From contig CASFCQ010000003.1 of assembly GCA_949293185.1 (NCBI GenBank), positions 1 through 63,571 of the forward strand: 63,571 nucleotides of DNA, read 5' to 3'. Position numbers and translations under genes: made by a program. Below, piece after piece: positions 17,555 through 25,860 of the stretch. This stretch comes from an uncultured bacterium. GTDB lineage: Bacteria > Cyanobacteriota > Vampirovibrionia > Gastranaerophilales > Gastranaerophilaceae. The notes under the pieces are model-generated. The model was not told the origin of the DNA. It saw only the letters and a program-made list of their open reading frames with translations, and did no database searches. Numbering within the stretch: the first letter of the stretch is position 1; every line of letters begins with the position of its first letter.

Positions 17555-19417
17555 ATGGCTAAATCAATTGTTATTGCAGAACGCGACAATATCGCTGCTG
17601 TTTTTGAAGATAACCAGATTACGGAATTTTATATTCACAGAGGCGACATCCTTTTAGGAGATGTCTATTTAAGTAAAGTTGAAAATATATTACCCAGTAT
17701 TGAGGCTGCATTTGTCAATGTAGGGTCTGATAAAATGGGCTTTTTGCACGCCGCAGACGTAATCGGTAAAGGCGGTTTGCAGGATAAATTGTCTCCTAAG
17801 CAAAAACTCGTTGTTCAGGTTGTAAAAGAACCGACCGGACATAAAGGACCGAGAGTTACAACTTCAATTAGTCTTCCCGGCAGATTCTGCGTACTTATGC
17901 CGCAGGAGTCAGGTATTAGCGTAAGCAAAAAGATTATGTCTTCCAAAGAACGTGCTAGACTCAAATCAATTGTCAGCCTTCTTAAACCGGTCGGGCTCGG
18001 TGTTATTATAAGAACTGAGGCAGAAGGTCAAACAGAAGCAGAAATTCAAGAAGATTTGGAAATTCTGCTTGAAAAATGGAATACAATTGTTACTCAGGCA
18101 GAGCTGGTGGAAGCGCCAAACCTCCTGTACAGAGATCAGGATTTACTTTACAGAGTTATCAGAGAGGCTTGTACAGAAGATGTTAAGGAAATCGTTGTGG
18201 ATACGCCTTATGCAATGCACAGAACACAACAACTTATACAAAACTGGAATTTAAACAGAAATATTGATATATCTGTTTATAAAGGCAGCGAACCGCTTCT
18301 TGTTGCTTCAGGAGTAAAAAAAGAAATTGAGCTTGCCCTGCAGGACAAAGTTAACCTACCGTCTGGCGGTTACCTGTTTATCCAAGCTACAGAGGCACTG
18401 ACCGTAATCGATGTTAACAGCGGTAAGTTTATAAGCTCGGCAACGCAGGATGAAACAATCCTTAAAACTAATAAAGAAGCTGTTAAAGAGATTGCCAGAC
18501 AGCTTAAATTAAGAAATATCGGCGGTATGATTATTATCGACTTTATAGATATGCTCAGCCGTGCTGATAAGATTGCTATTTTGGAAGAGCTTGAGCTTGC
18601 AGTTGAAGATGACAAGTCAAAACCGCAGGTAGGTCAGCTGTCTGACCTGGGGCTTGTTGAGATGACAAGACACAGACAAGGTCAAAGCCTCGCTGAAATA
18701 TTTACTAAAAAATGTCCGCATTGCCACGGAACAGGACATATTCTTGAAGACTTCGGTTTTGCGTCAGCGGTTTCCGAGGGTGAACAGCGTTCTAAAGCTG
18801 CCAAACTTAAGCTTCCTATGAACGGCAACAAAAATAAACATAACGATAAACACAATAAGGTATTCAACTATCAAAATCCGGGACAAAATAATCAACCAAA
18901 AAATGATTATGATAGAAGAAACCACAAACCTGAGGATGCTGCAGTTGATGTAGAAAATATTGAATCTCAAGCAGAACAAAAGCCTGATAAAAAGCAGCGT
19001 TTTAATAAAAATAACAGAAGAAACAGAAATAAAAAAGATAATAACTATAAAGAAGAAAACATTCAACAGCCGGAAAATCTTGCAGATGAACCAATCGTGC
19101 AGCAAGTTGAAATTCAGCCTGAAAATACTCCGCCTGCAGAAACAATTGCTGCTGCCGATGAAAAACAAGAACCTGCTGAAAAACCTTCAAAAACTACAAG
19201 AAAGCGTACTTCACGCAAGTCTAAAAAGCAGGAAGAAGCTCTTATAAAAGAACAAGAAGCTGCTGCAGTAACGCCAGAACCGGTATCAAACGTACAGGAA
19301 TTGCCTGAAGCTGAGCAGCCAAAAACTGTGAAAAAGCCGACAAAGACAAGAAAAGCATCAAGAGCGAGAAAGAAAACGGTAGAAAAGTCTGAAAACACTG
19401 AATTACAAAACGTATAA
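17555..19417 (+). CDS. rng: Ribonuclease E/G
   Basis: Single-strand endoribonuclease for rRNA maturation and mRNA decay. The catalytic part (1 to about 425) has an S1 domain (GDVYLSKVENILPSIEAAFV, then MGFLHAADV). The metal-binding aspartates lie in VIDVNSGKF and MIIIDFIDML, and the zinc-link cysteines in CPHCHGTGH. About 195 residues follow as a highly charged, disordered tail with basic blocks (RFNKNNRRNRNKK, KTTRKRTSRKSKK, KTRKASRARKKT). RNase G lacks such a tail, so in architecture this is nearer cyanobacterial RNase E. The terminal basic blocks might contact RNA or polynucleotide phosphorylase; inference. An AAAAGGAA binding site precedes the ATG. Confidence 0.95.
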   Translation: MAKSIVIAERDNIAAVFEDNQITEFYIHRGDILLGDVYLSKVENILPSIEAAFVNVGSDKMGFLHAADVIGKGGLQDKLSPKQKLVVQVVKEPTGHKGPRVTTSISLPGRFCVLMPQESGISVSKKIMSSKERARLKSIVSLLKPVGLGVIIRTEAEGQTEAEIQEDLEILLEKWNTIVTQAELVEAPNLLYRDQDLLYRVIREACTEDVKEIVVDTPYAMHRTQQLIQNWNLNRNIDISVYKGSEPLLVASGVKKEIELALQDKVNLPSGGYLFIQATEALTVIDVNSGKFISSATQDETILKTNKEAVKEIARQLKLRNIGGMIIIDFIDMLSRADKIAILEELELAVEDDKSKPQVGQLSDLGLVEMTRHRQGQSLAEIFTKKCPHCHGTGHILEDFGFASAVSEGEQRSKAAKLKLPMNGNKNKHNDKHNKVFNYQNPGQNNQPKNDYDRRNHKPEDAAVDVENIESQAEQKPDKKQRFNKNNRRNRNKKDNNYKEENIQQPENLADEPIVQQVEIQPENTPPAETIAAADEKQEPAEKPSKTTRKRTSRKSKKQEEALIKEQEAAAVTPEPVSNVQELPEAEQPKTVKKPTKTRKASRARKKTVEKSENTELQNV

Positions 19418-19429
19418 GGTGAGAACATA

Positions 19430-19756
19430 ATGAGTAAAAAAAATATCCTGACGGCTGCTGCTGTTATAATATTAGGTCTATTTTCAATTATGCCGGTTTG
19501 TGCAGATACTGCTGTGCCTCAATCGCCACAAAACGTGCAGACAAAAAGCGAGCTTAAGCATGTTCTTAAAAAATTTGTCTTTGCAATGTCGCTTGTCGGA
19601 GGTTCTTGCTTAATACTTTACTTTGCATTAAGAACTTACAAACGACTTAAAGAGCAAGAAGATACGACTGACACATATATTGTTGATGTAACAAAAGATT
19701 TGACAACACCTGATAACATTGATGATGCAACAAAGCTGTTTATTGAAAAATTTTAA
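19430..19756 (+). CDS. Small secreted/membrane hypothetical protein
   Basis: A 108-residue protein with a Sec-type signal (MSKKNILTAAAVIILGLF, cleavage likely after CADT or VCA near residue 25). A second hydrophobic segment follows (about 47-67, FAMSLVGGSCLILYFALRTY), then a charged cytoplasmic-type tail. If the signal is cleaved it is a single-pass membrane protein; if not, a hairpin. A GGTGAG binding site lies just upstream, 12 bp after the RNase E/G stop, so it is the last gene of that unit. Function unknown. Confidence 0.8.
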   Translation: MSKKNILTAAAVIILGLFSIMPVCADTAVPQSPQNVQTKSELKHVLKKFVFAMSLVGGSCLILYFALRTYKRLKEQEDTTDTYIVDVTKDLTTPDNIDDATKLFIEKF

Positions 19757-20007
19757 AAGTTAGATATTTTTTTATAGACAGTATCTGGCTTGCCATAAGC
19801 TTTTAAGAGTGCATTGACTATCTTTGGCATCTGGCAAACAAAAGAATAGTTGTAATCTGAACTGTGCAGCGAACATTTTTTGCAATCTGAGGCTATTTCA
19901 TAGCACTCTATTGCCTGTAATGTCCAATTCTGCATTATAGAAGGTGAAATTTCACCGTTTGTTTGAGGCACATATAAATCAGTGATAGCAGTTACTGATG
20001 AAAACAT
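19753..20007 (-). CDS. Small cysteine-containing hypothetical protein
   Basis: The start at MFSSVTAITD is chosen over an upstream ATG because a GGGAGT ribosome binding site sits about 6 nt before it. The 84-residue product has the Cys pattern C-K-K-C followed 10 residues later by another Cys (CKKCSLHSSDYNYSFVC), with one further Cys upstream. A metal or Fe-S site is possible but unproven. It converges on, and overlaps by 4 bp, the gene at 19430. Function unknown. Confidence 0.6.
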   Translation of the reverse strand: MFSSVTAITDLYVPQTNGEISPSIMQNWTLQAIECYEIASDCKKCSLHSSDYNYSFVCQMPKIVNALLKAYGKPDTVYKKISNF

Positions 20008-20100
20008 ATATACTCCCATCTCATTAAAAATACACAAAAGTTACCCACATGTATACTTTAACGCATTTTTCATGTGATTTACTCGGCTTAATGTATGAAT

Positions 20101-20874
20101 TTATACATTAAGTACATGTGCATCGTATACTAATTTAAGACCTTCCAGTGTAATATTAGGACTTATGTAATCAAATTTGCGCTGCATATACTGTGCTACG
20201 ATGTCAGAATATCCTCCTGTAGCTATAACGACAGCCCTTTCGCCTAGTTCCTGTTCGCATTCTTTTATAAGTCCGTCTATCATGCAGGCATGTCCTCTGA
20301 CTATACCTGACAACATTGCATCAATTGTGTTTGAACCAATAGCATTTTTAGGAGCTTCTATTTTGATTAGAGGCAGCTTAGATGTGAATTTTTTAAGACT
20401 TTCAGCCTGTATTTTCATACCGGCGCATATTATGCCTCCGATAAACTCTCCGTTTGATTTAACAATATCAAAAGATGTTGCAGTACCCATATCTACAACA
20501 ATACAGGTTTTATGGTACAAAGAGTATGCGGCAAAAGCGTTAACAATACGATCTGCACCTAATTCCTCAGGATAATCAACAGAATATTTAAGCATATTTG
20601 TTGTTTTATTGGATACAACAAACGGTTCAATACCCAGATATCGTTTTAGTGCATTCTTATATCTTTCCGTCAGGCAAACCACAACGCTGCATAAACACGC
20701 CGAATCAACGTCTTTTTCGTAATTATGTATTCTTAAAAGATTTAGCAGCAAAATACCTATCTCGTCTTCAGAACGATGTTTTTCTGAAGCGATTGTCCAG
20801 GTTTCCAACAAATTATCACGGTCAAACAGACCTATTGTTGTTGATGTATTTCCTATATCTAATGTTAGCAGCAT
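20101..20874 (-). CDS. coaX: Type III pantothenate kinase
   Basis: Phosphorylates pantothenate, the first committed step of CoA synthesis, with the ASKHA fold. Motifs: LTLDIGNTSTTIGLFD at the N-terminus, GADRIVNAFAAY, VVDMGTATSFDIV, GGIICAGMKIQAESL and a C-terminal VIATGGYSDIVAQYM. Length 257 is typical. A GAGGT site supports the start. It stands alone here, but panB and panC lie about 10 kb away, so the pathway from pantoate onward is largely present in this window. Confidence 0.96.
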   Translation of the reverse strand: MLLTLDIGNTSTTIGLFDRDNLLETWTIASEKHRSEDEIGILLLNLLRIHNYEKDVDSACLCSVVVCLTERYKNALKRYLGIEPFVVSNKTTNMLKYSVDYPEELGADRIVNAFAAYSLYHKTCIVVDMGTATSFDIVKSNGEFIGGIICAGMKIQAESLKKFTSKLPLIKIEAPKNAIGSNTIDAMLSGIVRGHACMIDGLIKECEQELGERAVVIATGGYSDIVAQYMQRKFDYISPNITLEGLKLVYDAHVLNV

Positions 20875-20977
20875 ATTTTTACCTCAGTATTATTTTAACA
20901 AAAAAATACTATTAAGTAATTTTATACAGTAATTAATTTTTGTTATAATGTTGGCAGAGTATTACAGTGAGGTAAAA

Positions 20978-21964
20978 ATGAAAAAAACACTTGTAGTGTT
21001 AGCATTACTTTTTTCTACTATAGTTCCTTCATATGCTGACACAAATACAAATACAAATACAAATGCTAATGCCAAAGCACAGGCTGAAACCCACAATACA
21101 GAAAGTATTGATATAACAAAAATAGGCTTTCATAAAAGACTTGATATTGCACCTCAGGTACAGATGAAAGAAATGTTTAAAAATTACCAGAAATATCTTA
21201 ATTCAAAGGATATTGATAAATTTCTCGGGGTGTATGATGAGTCTTATAAAAGCTCTGACGGATACGGCAAAGATAAGCTCAAAGTTCTTGCAGAAGCTGT
21301 TGTAAAAAACTATCCCGATATGAAATATGATATTAAAGTTGTTTCTATAGATGTAAATGTAGACAATGCTACCGTTATAACACGGGAAAAGATGTATGCA
21401 ACTCTGGATTCCAACATACAGTATATAAAGGGAAAAGGTAATATTGACGCAGAATCTACCAATATATACTATTTAAGAAGATTTTCTAACGAGTGGAGAA
21501 TTACATCTGATTTTATTATTAATGAAAAAACTGCAATCAGATACGGTCTGGCAAAATACGTTCCAATGCTCTTGGACGCACCTTCTACAGTTTCTCCGGG
21601 GCAGGATTATACTGCTGTATTAAAAATGAATCTGCCTGATAAATACAAAGCGCTCATTGCAATTGACAGCGAGCCGATTTCTTATCCAGCGGAAAAATTA
21701 CCGGAAACATTCAGAGGATTAAAACCATCCGGAATACAGGAACGTATACTGTATAGCAACAAAGAAAATAAAAACGAAAATGCCATAGCATCTATAGGTA
21801 TAGTCAAAGCAGACATTAAAGATGATAATATAAATGTAAATATAGTAGGTCTTGCATTTTTATCGAGCAGAGTAAACGTGATAGAGCAAAAAGCAGACGA
21901 TTTTGTTATTAATTCGTCAGAACCAAAAGCAGAACAAAATAAGACTCCTGAAAGTAAAAAATAA
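20978..21964 (+). CDS. Secreted NTF2-like protein
   Basis: The start is placed at MKKTLVVLALLFS because of the GTGAGG binding site; an upstream in-frame ATG has none. The signal peptide is about 20 residues (cleavage after SYA). A Thr-Asn repeat follows, encoded by four copies of ACAAAT. An NTF2/SnoaL-like domain (about 60-180) shows the usual YQKYLNSKDIDKFLGVYDES start and the FSNEWRITSDFI end strand. The C-terminal half (about 185-310) looks like an extra beta domain. In a Gram-negative cell it would be periplasmic or surface exposed. It is immediately followed by lspA. Function unknown. Confidence 0.82.
   Translation: MKKTLVVLALLFSTIVPSYADTNTNTNTNANAKAQAETHNTESIDITKIGFHKRLDIAPQVQMKEMFKNYQKYLNSKDIDKFLGVYDESYKSSDGYGKDKLKVLAEAVVKNYPDMKYDIKVVSIDVNVDNATVITREKMYATLDSNIQYIKGKGNIDAESTNIYYLRRFSNEWRITSDFIINEKTAIRYGLAKYVPMLLDAPSTVSPGQDYTAVLKMNLPDKYKALIAIDSEPISYPAEKLPETFRGLKPSGIQERILYSNKENKNENAIASIGIVKADIKDDNINVNIVGLAFLSSRVNVIEQKADDFVINSSEPKAEQNKTPESKK
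21041..21064 (+). repeat. ACAAAT x4 coding microsatellite
   Basis: Four perfect tandem copies of a 6-bp unit just after the signal-peptide codons of the gene at 20978. They encode Thr-Asn pairs. Because the unit is two codons long, changes in copy number would lengthen or shorten the mature N-terminus without shifting the frame. Confidence 0.85.
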
Positions 21965-22429
21965 ATGATTAGTGAAAACCAAAAAACATGCTGTTTTATT
22001 TTAATAGCCTTGGTATTGTCTTTGTTATCATTTTTAGTAAGAAATGTGCTTGTCAGTCACTTTAACAATGCTGACTTTGTGCTATTTAAAGTTGACTTTA
22101 TTAAAAATTACGGTGCTGCATTTAGTTTAATGCATACACATACATCTTTTCTTATATGCATATCAGTGCTTATACTTATAGCCGCTCTGTTTTACATATT
22201 AAAAAACATAAAAGATTTTTCAAAATTTGACTTACTATTCTCTGCAATGCTTTGCGCAGGTATTATCTGTAACCTTATAGAGAGAATTGTTGACGGCTAT
22301 GTTACGGACTACATCAGGCTGACATTTGTTGCTTTTCCTATTTTCAATACATCGGATATTTACATAAGCATAGGGGCTTTTATTCTTATTTGTAATATAC
22401 TTTTTAATAATGAGCGAAAAAAAGATTGA
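21965..22429 (+). CDS. lspA: Lipoprotein signal peptidase (signal peptidase II)
   Basis: Cleaves lipoprotein signal peptides in the inner membrane. About four membrane helices in 154 residues. Family motifs: KNYGAAFSL (NxGxAF type), CNLIERIVDGYVTDYI with one catalytic Asp, and FPIFNTSDIYISIG with the second. The N-terminal D-Q-x-x-K-type motif is not evident (FLVRNVLVSHF instead), so the protein is divergent at that end. The ATG abuts the previous stop codon, and the gene overlaps rluD by 20 bp. The lspA-rluD order is common in bacteria. Confidence 0.93.
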   Translation: MISENQKTCCFILIALVLSLLSFLVRNVLVSHFNNADFVLFKVDFIKNYGAAFSLMHTHTSFLICISVLILIAALFYILKNIKDFSKFDLLFSAMLCAGIICNLIERIVDGYVTDYIRLTFVAFPIFNTSDIYISIGAFILICNILFNNERKKD

Positions 22430-23336
22430 GACATTTATTATAGAACAAGAAGACTCAAATATCAGGCTGGATACATATCTTTCCAACATTTATCCTGATA
22501 TGTCGCGCTCTTTTATCCAAAAACAGATTAAACTCGAAAACGTAAAAGTTAATAACACTACTGCAAAACCGTCTTATATTCTTAAAACTGATGATATTGT
22601 ATCAACAGCTTTCGCCGACAGTACTACCGAAGTTATAGAGCCTCAAAACATACCAATAGAAGTATTGTATGAAGATGCCAAAATGCTTGTTGTTAACAAA
22701 CCATCCGGGATGTTAACACACCCAACCTCAACGGAAAAGAAGAATACTCTTGTCAATGCACTGCTTTATTATACAAAAGGACATTTATCCGATTGCAACG
22801 GTCATTTAAGACCCGGTATAGTGCACAGACTGGACAGAAACACCTCCGGTCTTTTAATGATTGCTAAAGATAATGAGGCTTACAATTTTTTGAAAACCCA
22901 GATGCAACAGCACAAAATCGAAAAAAAGTACTATGCACTGGTATGCGGGGTACTAGAGAACGATAAAGGAACAATTAATGCCCCGATAGGTCGGCATCCC
23001 AAAAAGCCCGAAAAAATGGCTGTAGTGCCTGACGGAAAACCTTCTGTGACACATTACAGTGTTATTGAAAGATTCTGCAGTCATACTTTTGTTGATATAA
23101 ACCTTGAAACAGGCAGAACCCACCAGATAAGAGTGCATATGTCATATATTAATCATCCGGTGGCTAATGACTCGCTCTACGGCGCACATCGAATTCCCGT
23201 AAAAACACAGGAGCAGGTTCTTCAAGCATACTCTCTAAAATTTATATCACCTGCAGACGAATGCGAACATCTGATAACAATCGGCTTTGATGATGATATA
23301 ATAAGAACATTGAACTATTTAAGGAGCAAAAAATGA
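22410..23336 (+). CDS. rluD: RluA/RluD-family 23S rRNA pseudouridine synthase
   Basis: A 308-residue pseudouridine synthase. The N-terminal S4 RNA-binding domain (about 15-75) contains IRLDTYLSNIYPDMSRSFIQ. The catalytic domain has HRLDRNTSGLLM with the essential Asp, VNKPSGMLTHPTS and the C-terminal LETGRTHQIRVHM followed by HPVANDSLYG. RluD-type enzymes modify helix 69 of 23S rRNA; the exact target here is assumed from similarity and from the lspA neighbour. It overlaps lspA and the next gene (by 4 bp), so all three are coupled. Confidence 0.93.
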   Translation: MSEKKIETFIIEQEDSNIRLDTYLSNIYPDMSRSFIQKQIKLENVKVNNTTAKPSYILKTDDIVSTAFADSTTEVIEPQNIPIEVLYEDAKMLVVNKPSGMLTHPTSTEKKNTLVNALLYYTKGHLSDCNGHLRPGIVHRLDRNTSGLLMIAKDNEAYNFLKTQMQQHKIEKKYYALVCGVLENDKGTINAPIGRHPKKPEKMAVVPDGKPSVTHYSVIERFCSHTFVDINLETGRTHQIRVHMSYINHPVANDSLYGAHRIPVKTQEQVLQAYSLKFISPADECEHLITIGFDDDIIRTLNYLRSKK

Positions 23337-23695
23337 ATAAAACTATAGAAAAATATATGTATCTGTTAATTGAGATAGCTGTGCTAATAGCATTTATCAT
23401 CTTTATATACTTTAATAAAAATGCATCAGTAAGTTATTTTTGTCCGGTTATGCAAAAAATGTATACGACAAAGCTTATATATCTTGCAATTTTAATATTT
23501 GTCATCTCACACACAGCAGGCTTTGCGCTTTGTGCGTTTTTCAAAACAAAGGTTAGCGCACTTGTTGATGCATATCAAAAAAGACACGAAAATATATCTA
23601 TCCAAAAAGACTCTGATAATGCTAAAATAGCTGCGCTGGAAGCAAAAATAGCCACTCTGGAAGCTGCATTAGAATCTGCATTAAAAAATAAGTAA
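23333..23695 (+). CDS. Two-helix membrane protein with C-terminal coiled coil
   Basis: A 120-residue protein. It has membrane segments at about 9-28 and 47-70, then a basic linker and a heptad-rich tail (AKIAALEAKIATLEAALE). The topology resembles LapA-like membrane proteins, but I see no family motif. It overlaps rluD by 4 bp (ATGA), so it belongs to the same operon, which ends at the terminator downstream. Function unknown. Confidence 0.78.
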   Translation: MNKTIEKYMYLLIEIAVLIAFIIFIYFNKNASVSYFCPVMQKMYTTKLIYLAILIFVISHTAGFALCAFFKTKVSALVDAYQKRHENISIQKDSDNAKIAALEAKIATLEAALESALKNK

Positions 23696-23721
23696 ATACA
23701 AAGTATATACTCTATAATTTA

Positions 23722-23758
23722 AAAGCAAGACTGAAATAACCCACCAGTCTTGCTTTTT
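23722..23758 (+). terminator. Intrinsic terminator of the lspA-rluD operon
   Basis: An 11-bp stem AAAGCAAGACT / AGTCTTGCTTT with a 13-nt loop and a T-run. The A-rich 5' side also allows partial function on the other strand. Confidence 0.88.
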
Positions 23759-23946
23759 AGCATGTATATACAAAATGTAAACAAATGTTAAGCAATATAT
23801 AACAAATATAGCAATTTTCTATAACAAAATTTTTTTATATATGTACAGAGAGAAAAAAGATAAACAAAAAGGTTTATCACTAATACCTAATAAATACCAT
23901 TAAACTATTTACCACCGTACCTAGACTAAGTTTTAAGGAGAGCAAA

Positions 23947-24252
23947 ATGACTATAGGGGCTATTAACACAAGATTATTGTCTTTGACGTTGTACAAAAGC
24001 AACTTGGAGTACAGCATCACTTCTATCAGCAACAAAAGACAACAGATTGCATATCAGACAATGCAGTTGTCAGATGTAGATTGGGAAAGCGATCCCAGAG
24101 TTCAACAGTTGCAAGCAATGGATTCATACCTTGAATTGCAGCAGAAAAACTTGGAGACACAGCAAAAAGCTGCTGCTTCCGAATTGGAAAGCATGCAGAA
24201 AATATTGGATACAAACGTTAAGAACGATTTCCAATTGAACTTGAATGCATAA
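23947..24252 (+). CDS. Short coiled-coil hypothetical protein
   Basis: A 101-residue protein with a strong TAAGGAG binding site. From about residue 25 it is a long helix rich in Gln, Glu and Leu (QLQAMDSYLELQQKNLETQQ), very likely a coiled coil; residues 41-50 (QLSDVDWESD) interrupt it. No signal peptide. I do not recognise the family. The size and layout recall secretion or flagellar-type helical chaperones or filament components, but there is no other evidence for that here. Confidence 0.78.
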   Translation: MTIGAINTRLLSLTLYKSNLEYSITSISNKRQQIAYQTMQLSDVDWESDPRVQQLQAMDSYLELQQKNLETQQKAAASELESMQKILDTNVKNDFQLNLNA

Positions 24253-24372
24253 TAACAGGGAATGCATTTCTAGTTACAAGAATGTAAAAAAATACCTTAA
24301 AATCTTTACCAATCCTTTATAAATAAGGTTTAAAATTTGAATTTCACATGCTTGTTTGTTAATATAGGCGTG

Positions 24373-24672
24373 ATGAAGAAGATTAATATTTTTCAAACTT
24401 TCGAAACATTTATGGCTGAACCATTGAGTATTATTCGTGATCGGATAATACAAATTTGTCATGTTGAAGCGGACGGTGTGGATGTACCAAATAAAATACA
24501 GTTTAATTTGTCTGATGAATCAGCTCAAATTAATGTGTATAACAGTCCCGGTGCATATAATCTTCTTTCAGCAGTATTGTATAAAAAAAAGATATTGAGC
24601 GGTAAAAATGATAATCAAACAGGCAAAATTTCTCACGAGCGCACAAAATCTCTCACAGTGTCCAAATTATAA
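24373..24672 (+). CDS. Possible small protein overlapping engB
   Basis: Low-confidence call. A frame beginning MKKINIFQTFETF, with a weak AGGCG upstream, encodes 99 residues and runs 65 bp into engB. The first 80 residues have ordinary protein composition (for example EPLSIIRDRIIQICH and KIQFNLSDESAQINVY). The part inside engB is Lys/Thr/Ser-rich and may be a chance extension. If real it would be coupled to engB. If not, the stretch 24253-24607 is non-coding. Confidence 0.45.
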   Translation: MKKINIFQTFETFMAEPLSIIRDRIIQICHVEADGVDVPNKIQFNLSDESAQINVYNSPGAYNLLSAVLYKKKILSGKNDNQTGKISHERTKSLTVSKL

Positions 24673-25180
24673 CCTTCCGGAAATTGCTCTTCTCGGACGC
24701 TCTAATGTTGGCAAATCGTCATTTATAAATACTGTATGCTGCAATTCAAAGCTTGCAAAAACAAGCAACAAGCCGGGTAAAACAAGACTTATTAATCTTT
24801 TTAACATTGATGACAGGTTTATCATTGCAGATTTACCGGGTTACGGTTATGCACAAGTTTCTAAAGAAATGCAAAATCAGTGGCAAAAGAACCTCGAAGA
24901 ATATCTTTTAAAAAGAGATTCCTTAAAATTGTTAGTACAATTTATCGATTCAAGACACGACTTGCAAAAAAATGACCTGCAAATGCAGGAATGGCTTGAA
25001 TACAACGGACTTGAGTCAATTGTAATTGCTACAAAAATCGATTTGACTCCTAAATCCCGCATACAGGTCAAAATTAATGAGCTGAAAAAGTTTACCCAAA
25101 GAGAAGTATTTCCTTTCTCTACAGTTAACAAACGCTATAATGACTTGGTGTTAAATTACATAGAAAAAACGATTTTATAA
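24608..25180 (+). CDS. engB: Ribosome biogenesis GTP-binding protein EngB/YsxC
   Basis: GTPase of the TrmE-Era-EngA-EngB group needed for large-subunit assembly. Motifs: G1 LLGRSNVGKSSFIN, the T of G2 in KTSNKPGKTR, G3 DLPGYGYAQVSKE and G4 ATKID. G5 appears as FSTV. The start is fixed by the family-typical MIIKQAKFLTSAQNL. Length 190 is normal. It converges with the zinc-ribbon gene at 25175, sharing 6 bp at their 3' ends. Confidence 0.96.
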   Translation: MIIKQAKFLTSAQNLSQCPNYNLPEIALLGRSNVGKSSFINTVCCNSKLAKTSNKPGKTRLINLFNIDDRFIIADLPGYGYAQVSKEMQNQWQKNLEEYLLKRDSLKLLVQFIDSRHDLQKNDLQMQEWLEYNGLESIVIATKIDLTPKSRIQVKINELKKFTQREVFPFSTVNKRYNDLVLNYIEKTIL

Positions 25181-25516
25181 GTTCTTTTTTAAGTTCTCAG
25201 GTATGTATTTTTCCCAACTTTCATCAAGGTTTTTAAAAAAGTTGTGCGCGTCTATAACATCGTCATAGCAAATAGCGTCAGGACCGTCTTGAATTTGCAG
25301 TGCAAGCTCGTTTTGGGAATGTTTTACTGCCTCTTTCTCGTCACAGTCACCTAAAATTGCTATTCCGAAAGATTTGCCGCAGTTCTGGCAAATTACCTGT
25401 ATAACATTCAAGTTCTTTTCTTTTCTCAAAACAAATACCGAGTCCTCAGTAAAATCAGCTTTACACTCGGAACAGCACATGTCTGAAAATAGCATATTTA
25501 TTAATTTCTTATTCAT
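25175..25516 (-). CDS. Zinc-ribbon-like hypothetical protein
   Basis: A 113-residue protein. Two Cys pairs (CCSEC near residue 14 and CQNC near residue 44) are spaced like a zinc ribbon. The C-terminal half is acidic and helical (DDVIDAHNFFKNLDESWEKY). No signal peptide. It resembles small conserved zinc-ribbon proteins of unknown function. Its 3' end overlaps that of engB. A role in nucleic acid or protein binding is plausible but unsupported. Confidence 0.75.
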   Translation of the reverse strand: MNKKLINMLFSDMCCSECKADFTEDSVFVLRKEKNLNVIQVICQNCGKSFGIAILGDCDEKEAVKHSQNELALQIQDGPDAICYDDVIDAHNFFKNLDESWEKYIPENLKKNL

Positions 25517-25663
25517 ACAACCCTCATCTTACTATAAAAATTGTAAAGTTTTATTACAAATTTCCAAAAATCAACCAAAAATATGTTATAAATTCTGAAA
25601 ATTGGGAATTATATACATGTAATAGTTAAATGTTGTAGTTAAACAGAATAAGTAGGTGGCATC

Positions 25664-25762
25664 ATGGAAATTTTAACTTTAGTAGCATTTGGCGGTTTAA
25701 TGTATTTAAGCTTAATTACCATTCCTGAAATTATGGAAAAGAGAGCAGCTAAACAACAGTAA
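25664..25762 (+). CDS. 32-residue single-pass membrane peptide
   Basis: A very short frame beginning ATGGAAATTTTAAC, with a good AGGTGG binding site 7 nt upstream. A terminator-like hairpin follows about 25 bp after the stop. The product MEILTLVAFGGLMYLSLITI has one hydrophobic helix (about 3-21) and a charged tail ending KRAAKQQ, so it is probably a single-pass inner-membrane peptide with the tail inside. Coding is supported by the site, the clean boundaries and the isolated placement. Function unknown; it could be a small subunit of a membrane complex or a toxin-like peptide. Confidence 0.6.
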   Translation: MEILTLVAFGGLMYLSLITIPEIMEKRAAKQQ

Positions 25763-25787
25763 TTAGCCAAAAAGGATTTATTCAACT

Positions 25788-25824
25788 CCCCTTGTGTATT
25801 AGTTATATATGCAAGGGGTTTGTT
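25788..25824 (+). terminator. Weak intrinsic terminator after the 32-residue ORF
   Basis: A 7-bp stem CCCCTTG / CAAGGGG with a 17-nt loop, followed by TTTGTTG. The imperfect T-tract makes it a weaker case. Confidence 0.6.
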
Positions 25825-25860
25825 GTAAAAACATGACGAATAAAAATTGGAAAATGTTCC

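Noticed and set aside
24274-24462. A leftward frame of 62 codons near 24.3 kb
   Set aside because: No ribosome binding site, odd composition and overlap with the more plausible rightward frame.
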